The notes under the pieces: model-generated
Databases searched by the model: none
What the model saw: only the letters and a program-made list of their open reading frames with translations
Told to the model about the DNA's origin: nothing
Assembly (NCBI GenBank): GCA_026993525.1
Contig: JALWSS010000148.1
Location: 1 to 50,399 of the forward strand
DNA from: Saprospiraceae bacterium
Lineage (GTDB): Bacteria; Bacteroidota; Bacteroidia; Chitinophagales; Saprospiraceae
Direction of reading: 5' to 3'
DNA: 50,399 bases
In this document: positions 42,630 through 50,332 of the stretch, one piece after another
Layout of the letters: the number at the start of each line of letters is the position of its first letter
Position numbering within the stretch: position 1 is the stretch's first letter
Made by a program: the position numbers and the translations under genes

Positions 42630-42661
42630 CGTTTACTAAACCTTTGGAGGTTTAGTAAACG
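42630..42661. repeat. perfect 13-bp inverted repeat
   Basis: CGTTTACTAAACC (42630-42642), TTTGGA, GGTTTAGTAAACG (42649-42661). It could end pfkA transcription through a hairpin, but no T tract follows. Confidence 0.75.
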
Positions 42662-42727
42662 TTCGATTCTTGAGTCCACTGCAAAAAGTGATATTCTCGT
42701 CAAAAGAGGTTATTCCTTCTGGAAAAA

Positions 42728-42860
42728 TGTCGGACAGAGTCCGACAAGATATGGTCCCGGACGTCCCGAAGAAATTTCGGGAGGAACCAGCGTCACTGCT
42801 GGCGCCTCCCGAGATGGACTCGGGATGTCCGGTGCCTCTTCTAGCCGGACTCCGTCCGGC
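42728..42860. repeat. mosaic of short palindromes
   Basis: Five stems follow each other: TGTCGGA-CAGAG-TCCGACA (42728-42746), TCCCGAA-GAAAT-TTCGGGA (42764-42782), CCAGC-GTCACT-GCTGG (42787-42802), TCCCGAG-ATGGA-CTCGGGA (42807-42825) and GCCGGAC-TCC-GTCCGGC (42844-42860). A further imperfect CCCCGAT...ATCGGGG lies near 42910-42940. No gene is seen in 42622-43034. Confidence 0.8.
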
Positions 42861-42942
42861 ATGTGAGCATTCAAATTTCCGTCGGAATTAATGAATTGGG
42901 GGTTTTTGCCCCGATATCCCAAAGGCCTTCGGGATCGGGGGA

Positions 42943-43030
42943 CTCAGTTCCTCAGTTCCTCAATTCCTCGATTCCTCAGTTCCTCAGTCCCTCAGTTCCT
43001 CAATTCCTCGATTCTTCAATTCCTCACTTC
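42943..43030. repeat. 8-nt tandem array (CTCAGTTC-type)
   Basis: Eleven consecutive 8-nt units: CTCAGTTC, CTCAATTC and CTCGATTC alternate, with small changes. It ends 5 bp before the stop codon of the thiolase gene. Confidence 0.88.
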
Positions 43031-43034
43031 CCCA

Positions 43035-44210
43035 TCAATTCAACAATTCATAGATCCCGGCGATGCCCTGGCCGCCGCCGACGCAGGCGGTCACCATGCC
43101 GTATTTGGCATTGCGGCGGCGCAGTTCGTTGAGGATTTGGGTTGAAAGTTTGGCGCCGGTGCAGCCCAGGGGGTGGCCCAGTGCGATGGCCCCACCGTTT
43201 ACGTTGACGATTTCCGGATTGAGATGGGCCTCCTGAATTACAGCCAGGGCTTGCGCAGCAAAGGCCTCGTTGAGTTCTATAAGGTCAATGTCATCCAGTT
43301 TCAAGCCTGCCTGAGCCAGGGCTTTTGGGATGGCCTTGCATGGGCCGATTCCCATGTACAGAGGATCCACGCCAGCCACCGAGCAGGACACCAGCCTGGC
43401 AATGGGCTTCAGGTTCAGTTTCTTCACCATTTCTTCGCTCATCACCAGTACGAATGAGGCGCCATCGGAGGTTTGAGATGAGTTTCCGGCAGTGACGATT
43501 CCTCCATTCCTGAAAACCGGCCTCAGTTTGGCCAGCGCCTCCATGGTAGTGTCCCGCCGAACCCCTTCGTCAACATCCACTACAAAGGTTTTTTCCTTGC
43601 GCTTGTCATCGTCAACAAACACTTCCGGAACCTCCACCGGAACGATCTCGTCTTTAAACTTTCCGGCGTCGATGGCGGCGGCGGCTTTCATGTGCGATTG
43701 GTAAGAAAACTCGTCGGAGGCCTCCCGGCTGATCTTGTATTTTTCGGCTACGGCCTCTGCGGTATTGCCCATTCCGGTCATGTATTGGGGCGTGGTGGAG
43801 GCCACCTTGTAGTTGGGGGCCAGTTTGTAACCGGTCATGGGAATCATGCTCATGCTCTCGGTGCCACCGGCAATGAAACAATGCCCCATTCCAGCCCTGA
43901 TCTTTGCCACGGCGATGCTGATGGTCTCCAGTCCGGAGGCGCAATAGCGGTTCACCGTCATCCCGGGCACTGACTTGCCCAGCACACGCACGGAGATCAT
44001 CCGGCCTATCTGCAGGCCCTGTTCCCCTTCGGGATTGGCGCAGCCGACGATACAGTCATCCACCATGGAGGGGTCCAGTTCCGGGGTGTTGTTCAACAAG
44101 TGCTGAATGACATCCACCGCCAGGTCGTCAGAGCGGTAGTTTCTGAAGCCGCCTTTTTTGGCCTTGCCAACGGCGGTTCTGTATGCTTTTACGATATAAG
44201 CTTCTTGCAT
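43035..44210 (-). CDS. fadA: acetyl-CoA C-acyltransferase (3-ketoacyl-CoA thiolase)
   Basis: A 391-residue thiolase of fatty-acid beta-oxidation that splits 3-ketoacyl-CoA. The nucleophile is Cys90 in NRYCASGLETI; the His and second Cys motifs are NGGAIALGHPLGCTGAK and VTACVGGGQGIAGIYE. The N-terminus EAYIVKAYRTAVGKAKKGGFRN is typical of the acyltransferase subgroup. It follows the multifunctional dehydrogenase/hydratase gene by 32 bp, as in fadN-fadA operons. Biosynthetic acetoacetyl-CoA thiolase is the less likely alternative. Confidence 0.93.
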   Translation of the reverse strand: MQEAYIVKAYRTAVGKAKKGGFRNYRSDDLAVDVIQHLLNNTPELDPSMVDDCIVGCANPEGEQGLQIGRMISVRVLGKSVPGMTVNRYCASGLETISIAVAKIRAGMGHCFIAGGTESMSMIPMTGYKLAPNYKVASTTPQYMTGMGNTAEAVAEKYKISREASDEFSYQSHMKAAAAIDAGKFKDEIVPVEVPEVFVDDDKRKEKTFVVDVDEGVRRDTTMEALAKLRPVFRNGGIVTAGNSSQTSDGASFVLVMSEEMVKKLNLKPIARLVSCSVAGVDPLYMGIGPCKAIPKALAQAGLKLDDIDLIELNEAFAAQALAVIQEAHLNPEIVNVNGGAIALGHPLGCTGAKLSTQILNELRRRNAKYGMVTACVGGGQGIAGIYELLN

Positions 44211-44242
44211 GACACTGTCTTTTTTTTCTGGAAATGAAAGGA

Positions 44243-46633
44243 TTAGTTGCGAAGCGGTTTGTTGGTGGTGAGCATGTGCTGGATGCGCTCCAGGGTTTTC
44301 TGCTCACCGCACAGGCTGAGGAAGGCCTCCCGCTCGAGATCGAGCAAATACTTTTCGGAAACCAATTGGGCACCGGTGAGGTCGCCCCCGCACATTACCC
44401 AGGCTATTTTCTTCGCAATTTTGATATCGTGGTCGGTGGCCCAATTGCCCAGCTTCAGTTCATTGGCGGCCAGGTAGAGTGCAGCCAGGCCTCCACGGCC
44501 CAGCACCAGAACGTCCTGCCGCTCAGTGGGCATGAGGTAATTGGGGGCCAGTTCCAGCACCTTTTCCTTCGCTTGCGCAATGTTGCGCATCTGGTTTACC
44601 ACCACGCTGTCCTTTTCTTTTTTGAGGTAACCGTAATTGTAGGCCTCACAGGCAGAGGTGGCCACGCTTGCCATTGCAATGGTTTTGAAATTCTTGATGA
44701 GGGTCGGAATTTGCACATCGCCTTCGCAAAACGCATCGCCGGTGCGCAAGGCAAACTCCTTGGTTCCTGCACCACCCGGAATGAGTCCAACACCGACCTC
44801 TACCAGCCCGATGTAGCTTTCGGCGGCACAAACGGCGGCATCGGCGTGCATCAGGCTTTCGCAGGCGCCTCCGAAAACGTAGCCCTGCGTTGCCAGCACC
44901 ACCGGAATTTTGGAATAGCGCAGGCGCATCACCGTTTTCTGAAATAGCTGTACGGCGAAATTCAGCTGGTCCCATTCCTGCTCATAAGCCATCATGGCGA
45001 TCATCATCAGGTTGGCTCCGACGGAGAAGTTTTTGGCGTTGTTGCCGATGACCAGGCCTGCCCAATCACCTTCTTCGGCAATCTCTATGGATTTGTTGAT
45101 GCCGTTCAAAACACCTTCGCCAATGGAATTGGCCTTGCTCTGAAACTCCAGGCAAAGCACCCCGTCGCCAATGTCATGGAGGGTCACCTCGGCATTTTTG
45201 TAAACCGGAGCTTTGTCCCGGTAGTTGTCAAGGATGATGAACTCATCCGTGCCCGGTACTTCCCGGTAGTCGCCTGCGGCAATGTCGTAGTAGTAGCGCT
45301 TTCCATCTGCCCGTTTGTAAAACGAGGTACAGCCTTTTGCCACCATGTCTTTCACCCATTGGGCAACGGACTCACCCTGTTTTTCAGCCAGCCCGATTCC
45401 TTTCTCCACGCCAATCACATCCCAGTATTCAAAGGGACCCAGGTCCCAGGCAAAGCCGGCTCTAAGCGCATCGTCAATGCTGTAAATGTTGTCGGCAATT
45501 TCAGGAATGCGGTTGGAGACATAGGCAAACAGCCCCAGCAATGAACGGCGCACCAGTTCACCTCCTTTGTCCTGTGCATTGAAAACCGCCTGCACCCTTT
45601 TGGCCAGGTCATCGGTTTGCTTCGCAATTTGCACCGAAGGCAGTTTGACTTTTGCCGAAGGTTCGTATTCCAGGGTTTCCAGGTTGAGGGCATAGATGAT
45701 GCGCTTCCCTTTCTCGTCTTTCTCATTGGTGCGCTTGTAAAAGCCCTGCCCGGTTTTGTTGCCGAGGTAGTTGTTTTTGAGAAGAAAATCCAGGTAAGGA
45801 GGCACGTCAAAAGCACCGGCCTGTTCATCGTTGGGGCAATTCTCTTTGATGCCCCTGATGACTTTGACGGCCGTGTCGTGTCCCACCAGGTCTCCCAGAC
45901 GGAAGGTGCCGGTTTTCGGCCGGCCGATGGCGGGTCCTGTGATGGCATCCACCTCTTCGATCCGCAACCCGATTTCTGTCGTCAACTGGTAGATCTTTGC
46001 CATGGCATACACCCCTACCCTGTTGGCGATGAAAGCAGGTGTATCCTTGCAAAGCACCGTTTGCTTCCCGAGAATGATGTCGCCAAAGCGCATGAAGAAA
46101 TCCACCACGTCCCGGTGGGTGTCGGGGGTCGGAATTACCTCCAGCAGGCGCATGTATCTGGGCGGATTGAAGAAGTGCGTTCCGCAAAAGTGCTTTCTGA
46201 AATCCTCACTTCGGCCTTCAGCCATCATGTGAATGGGAATGCCGGAAGTATTGGAACTGATCAAAGTGCCCGGCTTGCGGTGTTGTTCTACCTTTTCAAA
46301 AAGCTGCCGCTTGATGTCCAGGCGCTCAACCACTGCCTCAAGCACCCAATCGCAATCTTTTATTTTAGGAAGATCGTCTTCAAAATTTCCGACGGTGATC
46401 CGGGAGGCAAAGGCCTTGTCGTAGAGCGGTGCCGGTTTGGACTTGATGGCTTTGGCCAGGGCATTGGCGGCCATGCTGTTGCGCACTTTCGGGTCTTTCA
46501 GTTGCTCCTCTGTGGCGCCTGGCGGAAGGATGTCCAGCATGAGCACATCCAGGCCAACATTGGCGAAATGGCAGGCAAGCCCGGAGCCCATGATCCCGGA
46601 CCCCAACACTGCTACTTTCTTGATTCTTCTCAT
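44243..46633 (-). CDS. fadN: 3-hydroxyacyl-CoA dehydrogenase / enoyl-CoA hydratase
   Basis: A 796-residue multifunctional beta-oxidation enzyme. The N-terminal domain is the NAD-binding dehydrogenase (VAVLGSGIMGSGLACHF, then SSNTSGIPIHMMAEG, HFFNPPRYMRLLEVIP, and VNRVGVYAM-like ANRVGVYAMAKIY). The C-terminal domain is a crotonase fold (VLCLEFQSKANSIGEGVL, NAKNFSVGANLMMIAM, YVFGGACESLMHADAAV). This order (dehydrogenase first, hydratase last) is that of FadN rather than FadB. The start at 46633 gives the family N-terminus. It is upstream of fadA in one operon. Confidence 0.93.
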   Translation of the reverse strand: MRRIKKVAVLGSGIMGSGLACHFANVGLDVLMLDILPPGATEEQLKDPKVRNSMAANALAKAIKSKPAPLYDKAFASRITVGNFEDDLPKIKDCDWVLEAVVERLDIKRQLFEKVEQHRKPGTLISSNTSGIPIHMMAEGRSEDFRKHFCGTHFFNPPRYMRLLEVIPTPDTHRDVVDFFMRFGDIILGKQTVLCKDTPAFIANRVGVYAMAKIYQLTTEIGLRIEEVDAITGPAIGRPKTGTFRLGDLVGHDTAVKVIRGIKENCPNDEQAGAFDVPPYLDFLLKNNYLGNKTGQGFYKRTNEKDEKGKRIIYALNLETLEYEPSAKVKLPSVQIAKQTDDLAKRVQAVFNAQDKGGELVRRSLLGLFAYVSNRIPEIADNIYSIDDALRAGFAWDLGPFEYWDVIGVEKGIGLAEKQGESVAQWVKDMVAKGCTSFYKRADGKRYYYDIAAGDYREVPGTDEFIILDNYRDKAPVYKNAEVTLHDIGDGVLCLEFQSKANSIGEGVLNGINKSIEIAEEGDWAGLVIGNNAKNFSVGANLMMIAMMAYEQEWDQLNFAVQLFQKTVMRLRYSKIPVVLATQGYVFGGACESLMHADAAVCAAESYIGLVEVGVGLIPGGAGTKEFALRTGDAFCEGDVQIPTLIKNFKTIAMASVATSACEAYNYGYLKKEKDSVVVNQMRNIAQAKEKVLELAPNYLMPTERQDVLVLGRGGLAALYLAANELKLGNWATDHDIKIAKKIAWVMCGGDLTGAQLVSEKYLLDLEREAFLSLCGEQKTLERIQHMLTTNKPLRN

Positions 46634-46691
46634 TGTTTTGCGTTGAAAATTGGTGGCAGAAATTGAGACGGCGAAAATTCGCCAATGCTGG

Positions 46692-46722
46692 CAAAAATAA
46701 CAAGCTGCCATTGATTACCAAC
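46692..46722 (-). promoter_or_regulatory. promoter of the fadN-fadA operon
   Basis: On the minus strand GTTG (46722-46719, 3 of 4 to TTTG), a 19-nt spacer and a perfect TATTTTTG (46699-46692), 58 bp before the start codon. Confidence 0.6.
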
Positions 46723-46763
46723 ATCAATTTTGCTGCTAAAACACAATCCGCACCATATTAGAC

Positions 46764-46791
46764 TTTGAATTCATAAAAAGCTCTAACTTTC
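46764..46791 (+). promoter_or_regulatory. candidate promoter of the exbB-tonB operon
   Basis: TTTG (46764-46767), a 16-nt spacer and TAACTTTC (46784-46791, 7 of 8 to TAnnTTTG). It lies 157 bp before exbB and is divergent from the fadN promoter. The 315-bp gap contains no gene. Confidence 0.4.
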
Positions 46792-46948
46792 GCACCCCTT
46801 GCGACACTTTTGCCGCAGGTTCTGTCGTTCTCTGGCCACTTTTCCAGTTGATAATCAGCCCAAAAAAGGCGGAACAACCCTGAACAAACGGTGGTCAGGG
46901 CCTATTCAATCAACAAGCATAACTACGTAAAAACTAAAACCAACACCC

Positions 46949-47632
46949 ATGTTTCCAAACAGCTTGTTTTTGCAGGTAACCGACATCGAGCGTACCACAG
47001 AACAAGAATCCATTATTGATCTTCTTTTTGCCGGAGGCCCAATCGGGGTCATTATCGTAATGGTGCTGCTGGTCATGTCAGTGATTGCGATGTACATCTT
47101 CATCGAGCGCTACCTGACCATCAAAAAGGCCGGGCAGGTTGACCAGAACTTCATGAACAACATCCGGGCAAACGTCAGTTCCGGTAACATTCAGGCCGCA
47201 CGCACCCTTTGCCAAAACACGGACACCCCGGTGGCCAGAATGGTGGAAAAGGGCCTGGCCCGCATCGGAAAACCCCTGCGCGATATCGATGCTGCCATCG
47301 AGAACGTTGGTAACCTCGAAATCTTCAAGCTGGAGAAAAACCTCTCAACCGTGGCCAGTATCGCCGGTGCTGCCCCGATGATCGGGTTCCTCGGTACCGT
47401 AACGGGTATGATCATCGCCTTTTTCAACATGGCCAAAGAGCAGAACGTAACACCGCAGTTGCTGGCAGGGGGCATCTACCAGGCCCTCATCACAACGGCC
47501 CTGGGACTGATCGTGGGTATCATTGCCTTCATCGCCTACAACGTGCTCGTCGTCAACGTTGACAAGGTCGTTTACAAAATGGAGCGCTACACCATGGAGT
47601 TCATGGACCTGCTTCAGGAGCCTTCTTCCTGA
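46949..47632 (+). CDS. exbB: ExbB/TolQ/MotA-family proton channel protein
   Basis: A 227-residue inner-membrane protein with three membrane helices and the family signature LSTVASIAGAAPMIGFLGTVTGMIIAFFNMA followed by LLAGGIYQALITTALGLIVGIIAFIAYN. ExbB and ExbD form the proton-driven stator that powers TonB. First gene of the exbB-exbD-exbD-tonB operon, so its partners are present. Confidence 0.95.
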   Translation: MFPNSLFLQVTDIERTTEQESIIDLLFAGGPIGVIIVMVLLVMSVIAMYIFIERYLTIKKAGQVDQNFMNNIRANVSSGNIQAARTLCQNTDTPVARMVEKGLARIGKPLRDIDAAIENVGNLEIFKLEKNLSTVASIAGAAPMIGFLGTVTGMIIAFFNMAKEQNVTPQLLAGGIYQALITTALGLIVGIIAFIAYNVLVVNVDKVVYKMERYTMEFMDLLQEPSS

Positions 47633-47683
47633 CCGGGTTTTACCGAAGGATACCTCCTTTTCCAATACACAATCCCATTATCC

Positions 47684-48088
47684 ATGGCGCTTAAACGAAG
47701 AAACAAGACCAGTGCAGAGTTCAGTATGGCATCGCTCACGGATGTCATTTTCCTGCTTTTGATTTTTTTCGTCTTGACGTCGAAACTGGTCAAGTTGTCA
47801 AACTTTGAATTGCCGGAATCGGATTCCACCACCGTGGCCCCGGTTACCATGGTCGTCGAAGTGGATGAAAACGGCCAATACCTGTACGGTGGCCAGCCCA
47901 GCAGCCTGCGATCCATCGAGCGTGCTCTCAGAAACAGAATCAAGGACCAGAAAGAATCTTCGTCCATCACCCTTACCATCGCTGCGCAAAAAGATGTGGC
48001 TTTTGACCGTGTGGTGGACCTGATCCAACTGGCCGGCAAGCTCAGGGTAAAAGCCATCCTGGCTACGCAGCAACGGCAAAAGAGTTGA
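47684..48088 (+). CDS. exbD: ExbD/TolR-family protein, first copy
   Basis: A 134-residue protein with an N-terminal basic stretch, one membrane helix (TDVIFLLLIFFVLTSKLV) and a periplasmic domain. The helix begins with Asp20, the conserved proton-path residue of the family. Sequence MALKRRNKTSAEFSMASLTD is almost the same as the start of the next gene, showing a tandem duplication. It follows exbB by 51 bp. Confidence 0.93.
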   Translation: MALKRRNKTSAEFSMASLTDVIFLLLIFFVLTSKLVKLSNFELPESDSTTVAPVTMVVEVDENGQYLYGGQPSSLRSIERALRNRIKDQKESSSITLTIAAQKDVAFDRVVDLIQLAGKLRVKAILATQQRQKS

Positions 48089-48194
48089 TTCAAGCTACAA
48101 AAGCATTTGTGTGGCCGCCACCCGGATGCGCAAGCCTCACCTGCTGTTTTGCGAAGCGAAAAACAGTACAGGCTCAACAAAGGATACATTTATC

Positions 48195-48593
48195 ATGGCA
48201 TTAAAAAAACGGAGCAAAGTCAACGCAGAATTCAGCATGGCCTCCCTGACGGACATGATCTTTCTGCTGTTGATCTTTTTCGTCCTCAATTCAAGTGTGG
48301 TAGCCCCCAACTCACTCAACCTGAAGTTGCCCGGCACCTCCCAAACCAAACTGAAGTCAGACAGCAAGACGGACGATGTATCCATTTCCCGAAGCGGAAA
48401 CTACTACCTGAATGGAAAAAGGGTCAGCGCCTCGAGATTGGAAGAAGCACTGGCTAAAAAGGCCGGCAGATCATCCGGTACGCTGGATATCACCATCTCT
48501 CCGGCCAAAGGCACTCCGGTAAAGTACGTCGCCTTCGTCATGGACATAGCCATGCGCTACCAGATCAACGCCATCCTTGCCGCCGAGGAGTGA
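48195..48593 (+). CDS. exbD: ExbD/TolR-family protein, second copy
   Basis: A 132-residue paralogue of the preceding gene (MALKKRSKVNAEFSMASLTD, then MIFLLLIFFVLNSSVV). Asp20 is kept. The periplasmic domain (NSLNLKLPGTSQTKLK, VSASRLEEALAKKA) differs strongly from the first copy. The frame extends upstream to 48111, but the paralogue alignment fixes the start at 48195. Two ExbD in one operon are common in Bacteroidota. Confidence 0.93.
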   Translation: MALKKRSKVNAEFSMASLTDMIFLLLIFFVLNSSVVAPNSLNLKLPGTSQTKLKSDSKTDDVSISRSGNYYLNGKRVSASRLEEALAKKAGRSSGTLDITISPAKGTPVKYVAFVMDIAMRYQINAILAAEE

Positions 48594-48706
48594 ATTGTGC
48601 AATCGCAACTCCGGGCGCATCTTGTCGTTGTCACTTCGGAAAAACTAACGGCCATGCAACTTGACCCCTCCTTTCCGACGTTGTTTATACATCAAAAATC
48701 ATTGTG

Positions 48707-49576
48707 ATGGAAGAGGTAACCAGAACTGAAAAGGAGAACAAACGCAAAGGACTCATCTTCAGCGTTGTTTTTCACACCCTGATCATTTTCCTTGCAGCAC
48801 TTTACGGATTCAGCTACCAGGTACCACCTCCCGAACCCGGAGGAATCCTCGTAAACCTGGGCATACCGGATGTGGGCCAGGGCACCGAAAACGCCACTGA
48901 AAGCAGTCCCGCCGAACCCGTTGAAGAAGTGGAAGAAAAACAACAGGAGGAAGCCACCCCTCCGCCCAAACCACAGCCAAAAGCCGAAGAAAAGCCCGTA
49001 CACAAAGAAGTGAAAACCACCGAAGACCCTGCCGCAGCCGCCCTCAAAAAGAAACAGCAGGAAGAAGCCCGTAAAAAGGCCGAAGAAGAACGCAAACGCA
49101 AACAAGCCGAGGCTGAAGCCAAACGCAAAGCCGAAGAAGAACGCAAACGAAAAGAAGCCGAAGCCCAGCGGCTGAAAGACCAGATAGCAGGCGGCCTCAG
49201 TGGTTCCGGAAAAGGCAAGGGCAACACCGGCAAACCCGGCAACCAGGGCGACCCCAGCGGCGATCCGAATGCCAGCGCACTGGAAGGAATCTCCACCGGC
49301 GCCGGTGTTGTAGGCGGAGGGCTGAGCGGACGGGGCGTCATGCGCAAGGGCCCCGCCATCAAAGACAACAGCCAGGAGCAAGGCACAGTGGTGCTGGAGG
49401 TTTGCGTGGACAGAAGTGGAAAAGTGATCAGTGCAGAATACTTGCTTAAAGGCTCCACTACCGCTGACTCCAGATTGATCAGACTCGCCAAACAAAACGC
49501 CTATGCCTGGCGATTCTCCAGAGGCAACGTTGACAAGCAGTGCGGAACCATCCGCTATGAGTTCCGGCTCAAATAA
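48707..49576 (+). CDS. tonB: TonB-family energy transducer
   Basis: A 289-residue protein. An N-terminal membrane helix (LIFSVVFHTLIIFLAALYGF) contains the conserved His of TonB anchors. A long Pro/Glu/Lys/Ala-rich spacer (about 60-165) and a Gly-rich linker follow, then a short TonB C-terminal domain (QGTVVLEVCVDRSGKVISAEYL, then LIRLAKQNAYAWRFSRG). It joins ExbB/ExbD energy to outer-membrane receptors such as the SusC here. ATG 48707 is used; a GTG precedes it at 48704. Confidence 0.9.
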   Translation: MEEVTRTEKENKRKGLIFSVVFHTLIIFLAALYGFSYQVPPPEPGGILVNLGIPDVGQGTENATESSPAEPVEEVEEKQQEEATPPPKPQPKAEEKPVHKEVKTTEDPAAAALKKKQQEEARKKAEEERKRKQAEAEAKRKAEEERKRKEAEAQRLKDQIAGGLSGSGKGKGNTGKPGNQGDPSGDPNASALEGISTGAGVVGGGLSGRGVMRKGPAIKDNSQEQGTVVLEVCVDRSGKVISAEYLLKGSTTADSRLIRLAKQNAYAWRFSRGNVDKQCGTIRYEFRLK

Positions 49577-49598
49577 TTCAATCCATTATCATTTCTCC

Positions 49599-49634
49599 GA
49601 AAGGGCAGGATGTGAGTCCTGCCCTTTCTTTGGT
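49599..49634 (+). terminator. intrinsic terminator of the tonB operon
   Basis: A perfect 12-bp stem (GAAAGGGCAGGA, 49599-49610; TCCTGCCCTTTC, 49617-49628), 6-nt loop, then TTTGGTTG. Its downstream arm and tail (GCCCTTTCTTTGGTT, 49621-49635) recur at 49876-49890 and 50319-50333. Confidence 0.8.
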
Positions 49635-49639
49635 TGTTG

Positions 49640-49875
49640 TAGGGTGTAGCCTGTCCGGCCCGTCTGGCCGCCGGACAGGCTGGCGCCAGGCCAGACGGGG
49701 GTGTAGGGTGTAGGGTTTAGGGAGTAGGGTGTAGGGTTTGGAACTACAACTCTGCAAAACTCTGCGGTTAAACTCTGTTCAACTCTGTGGTTAATATTAG
49801 AGTAGGGAGTAGCCTGTCCGGCTGGCCAGACGGGGGAGTAGGGAGTAGGGAGTAGAGAGTAGAGAGTATGGCCCC
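49640..49875. repeat. intergenic repeat block, first copy
   Basis: GTAGGG-type units surround GCCTGTCCGGC...GCCGGACAGGC (49649-49680, 11-bp stem) and a run of AACTCTG(T/C)GGTTAA motifs (about 49745-49795). The block recurs, with small changes, at about 50120-50318. No gene is seen in 49635-49889. Confidence 0.8.
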
Positions 49876-49889
49876 GCCCTTTCTTTGGT

Positions 49890-50114
49890 TTACAGAATGG
49901 ACCTGATCAACCGCAAAATCAAAGACAGCACAATGGAGAACAGGATCATGGTGGTGATGGGAAAGTAAAACCTGAAGTTCTCCCGCTCGATGCGGATGTC
50001 ACCGGGCAAATGCCCAATCCAGCTCAACTTGTTTCCGAAGAAAAAGACGATGAGGCCCGCCACAATCAACAGCAGGCCTGCTATCAAAAGCCATTTTCCG
50101 ATTTCCTGGTTCAT
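49890..50114 (-). CDS. DUF2905 family small membrane protein
   Basis: A 74-residue protein with two membrane helices (WLLIAGLLLIVAGLIVFFFG and FPITTMILFSIVLSLILRLI) and the family signature GNKLSWIGHLPGDIRIERENFRFYFPI between them. DUF2905 proteins are small conserved membrane proteins of unknown function. The stop is at 49890 inside the sequence GCCCTTTCTTTGGTT that is shared with the tonB terminator. A second, identical 3' end begins at 50333. Confidence 0.88.
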   Translation of the reverse strand: MNQEIGKWLLIAGLLLIVAGLIVFFFGNKLSWIGHLPGDIRIERENFRFYFPITTMILFSIVLSLILRLIRSIL

Positions 50115-50332
50115 CTGTTTAGTGTAGGGTGTAGCCTGTCCGGCTGGCGCCAGGCCAGACGGGGGTTTAGGGTGTAGAGTGTAGAGTGTAGGGTTTGGAA
50201 CTACAACTCTGCTAAACTCTGTGGTTAAACTCTGTTCAACCCTGTGGTTAAAATTAGAGTAGGGAGTAGCCTGTCCGGCTGGCCAGACGGGGGAGTAGAG
50301 AGTAGAGAGTATGGACCCGCCCTTTCTTTGGT
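50115..50332. repeat. intergenic repeat block, second copy
   Basis: Repeats the elements of 49640-49875: GTAGGGTGTAGCCTGTCCGGC, GTAGGGTTT, AACTCTG(T/C)GGTTAA motifs and GGAGTAGAGAG units. The spacing between equivalent points is 457 bp on the left and 443 bp on the right, so the unit carries a small indel. Confidence 0.8.

Noticed and set aside
42511-43030. Arrays considered as CRISPR
   Set aside because: Units are 7-8 nt and contiguous, with no spacers of constant length and no cas genes.
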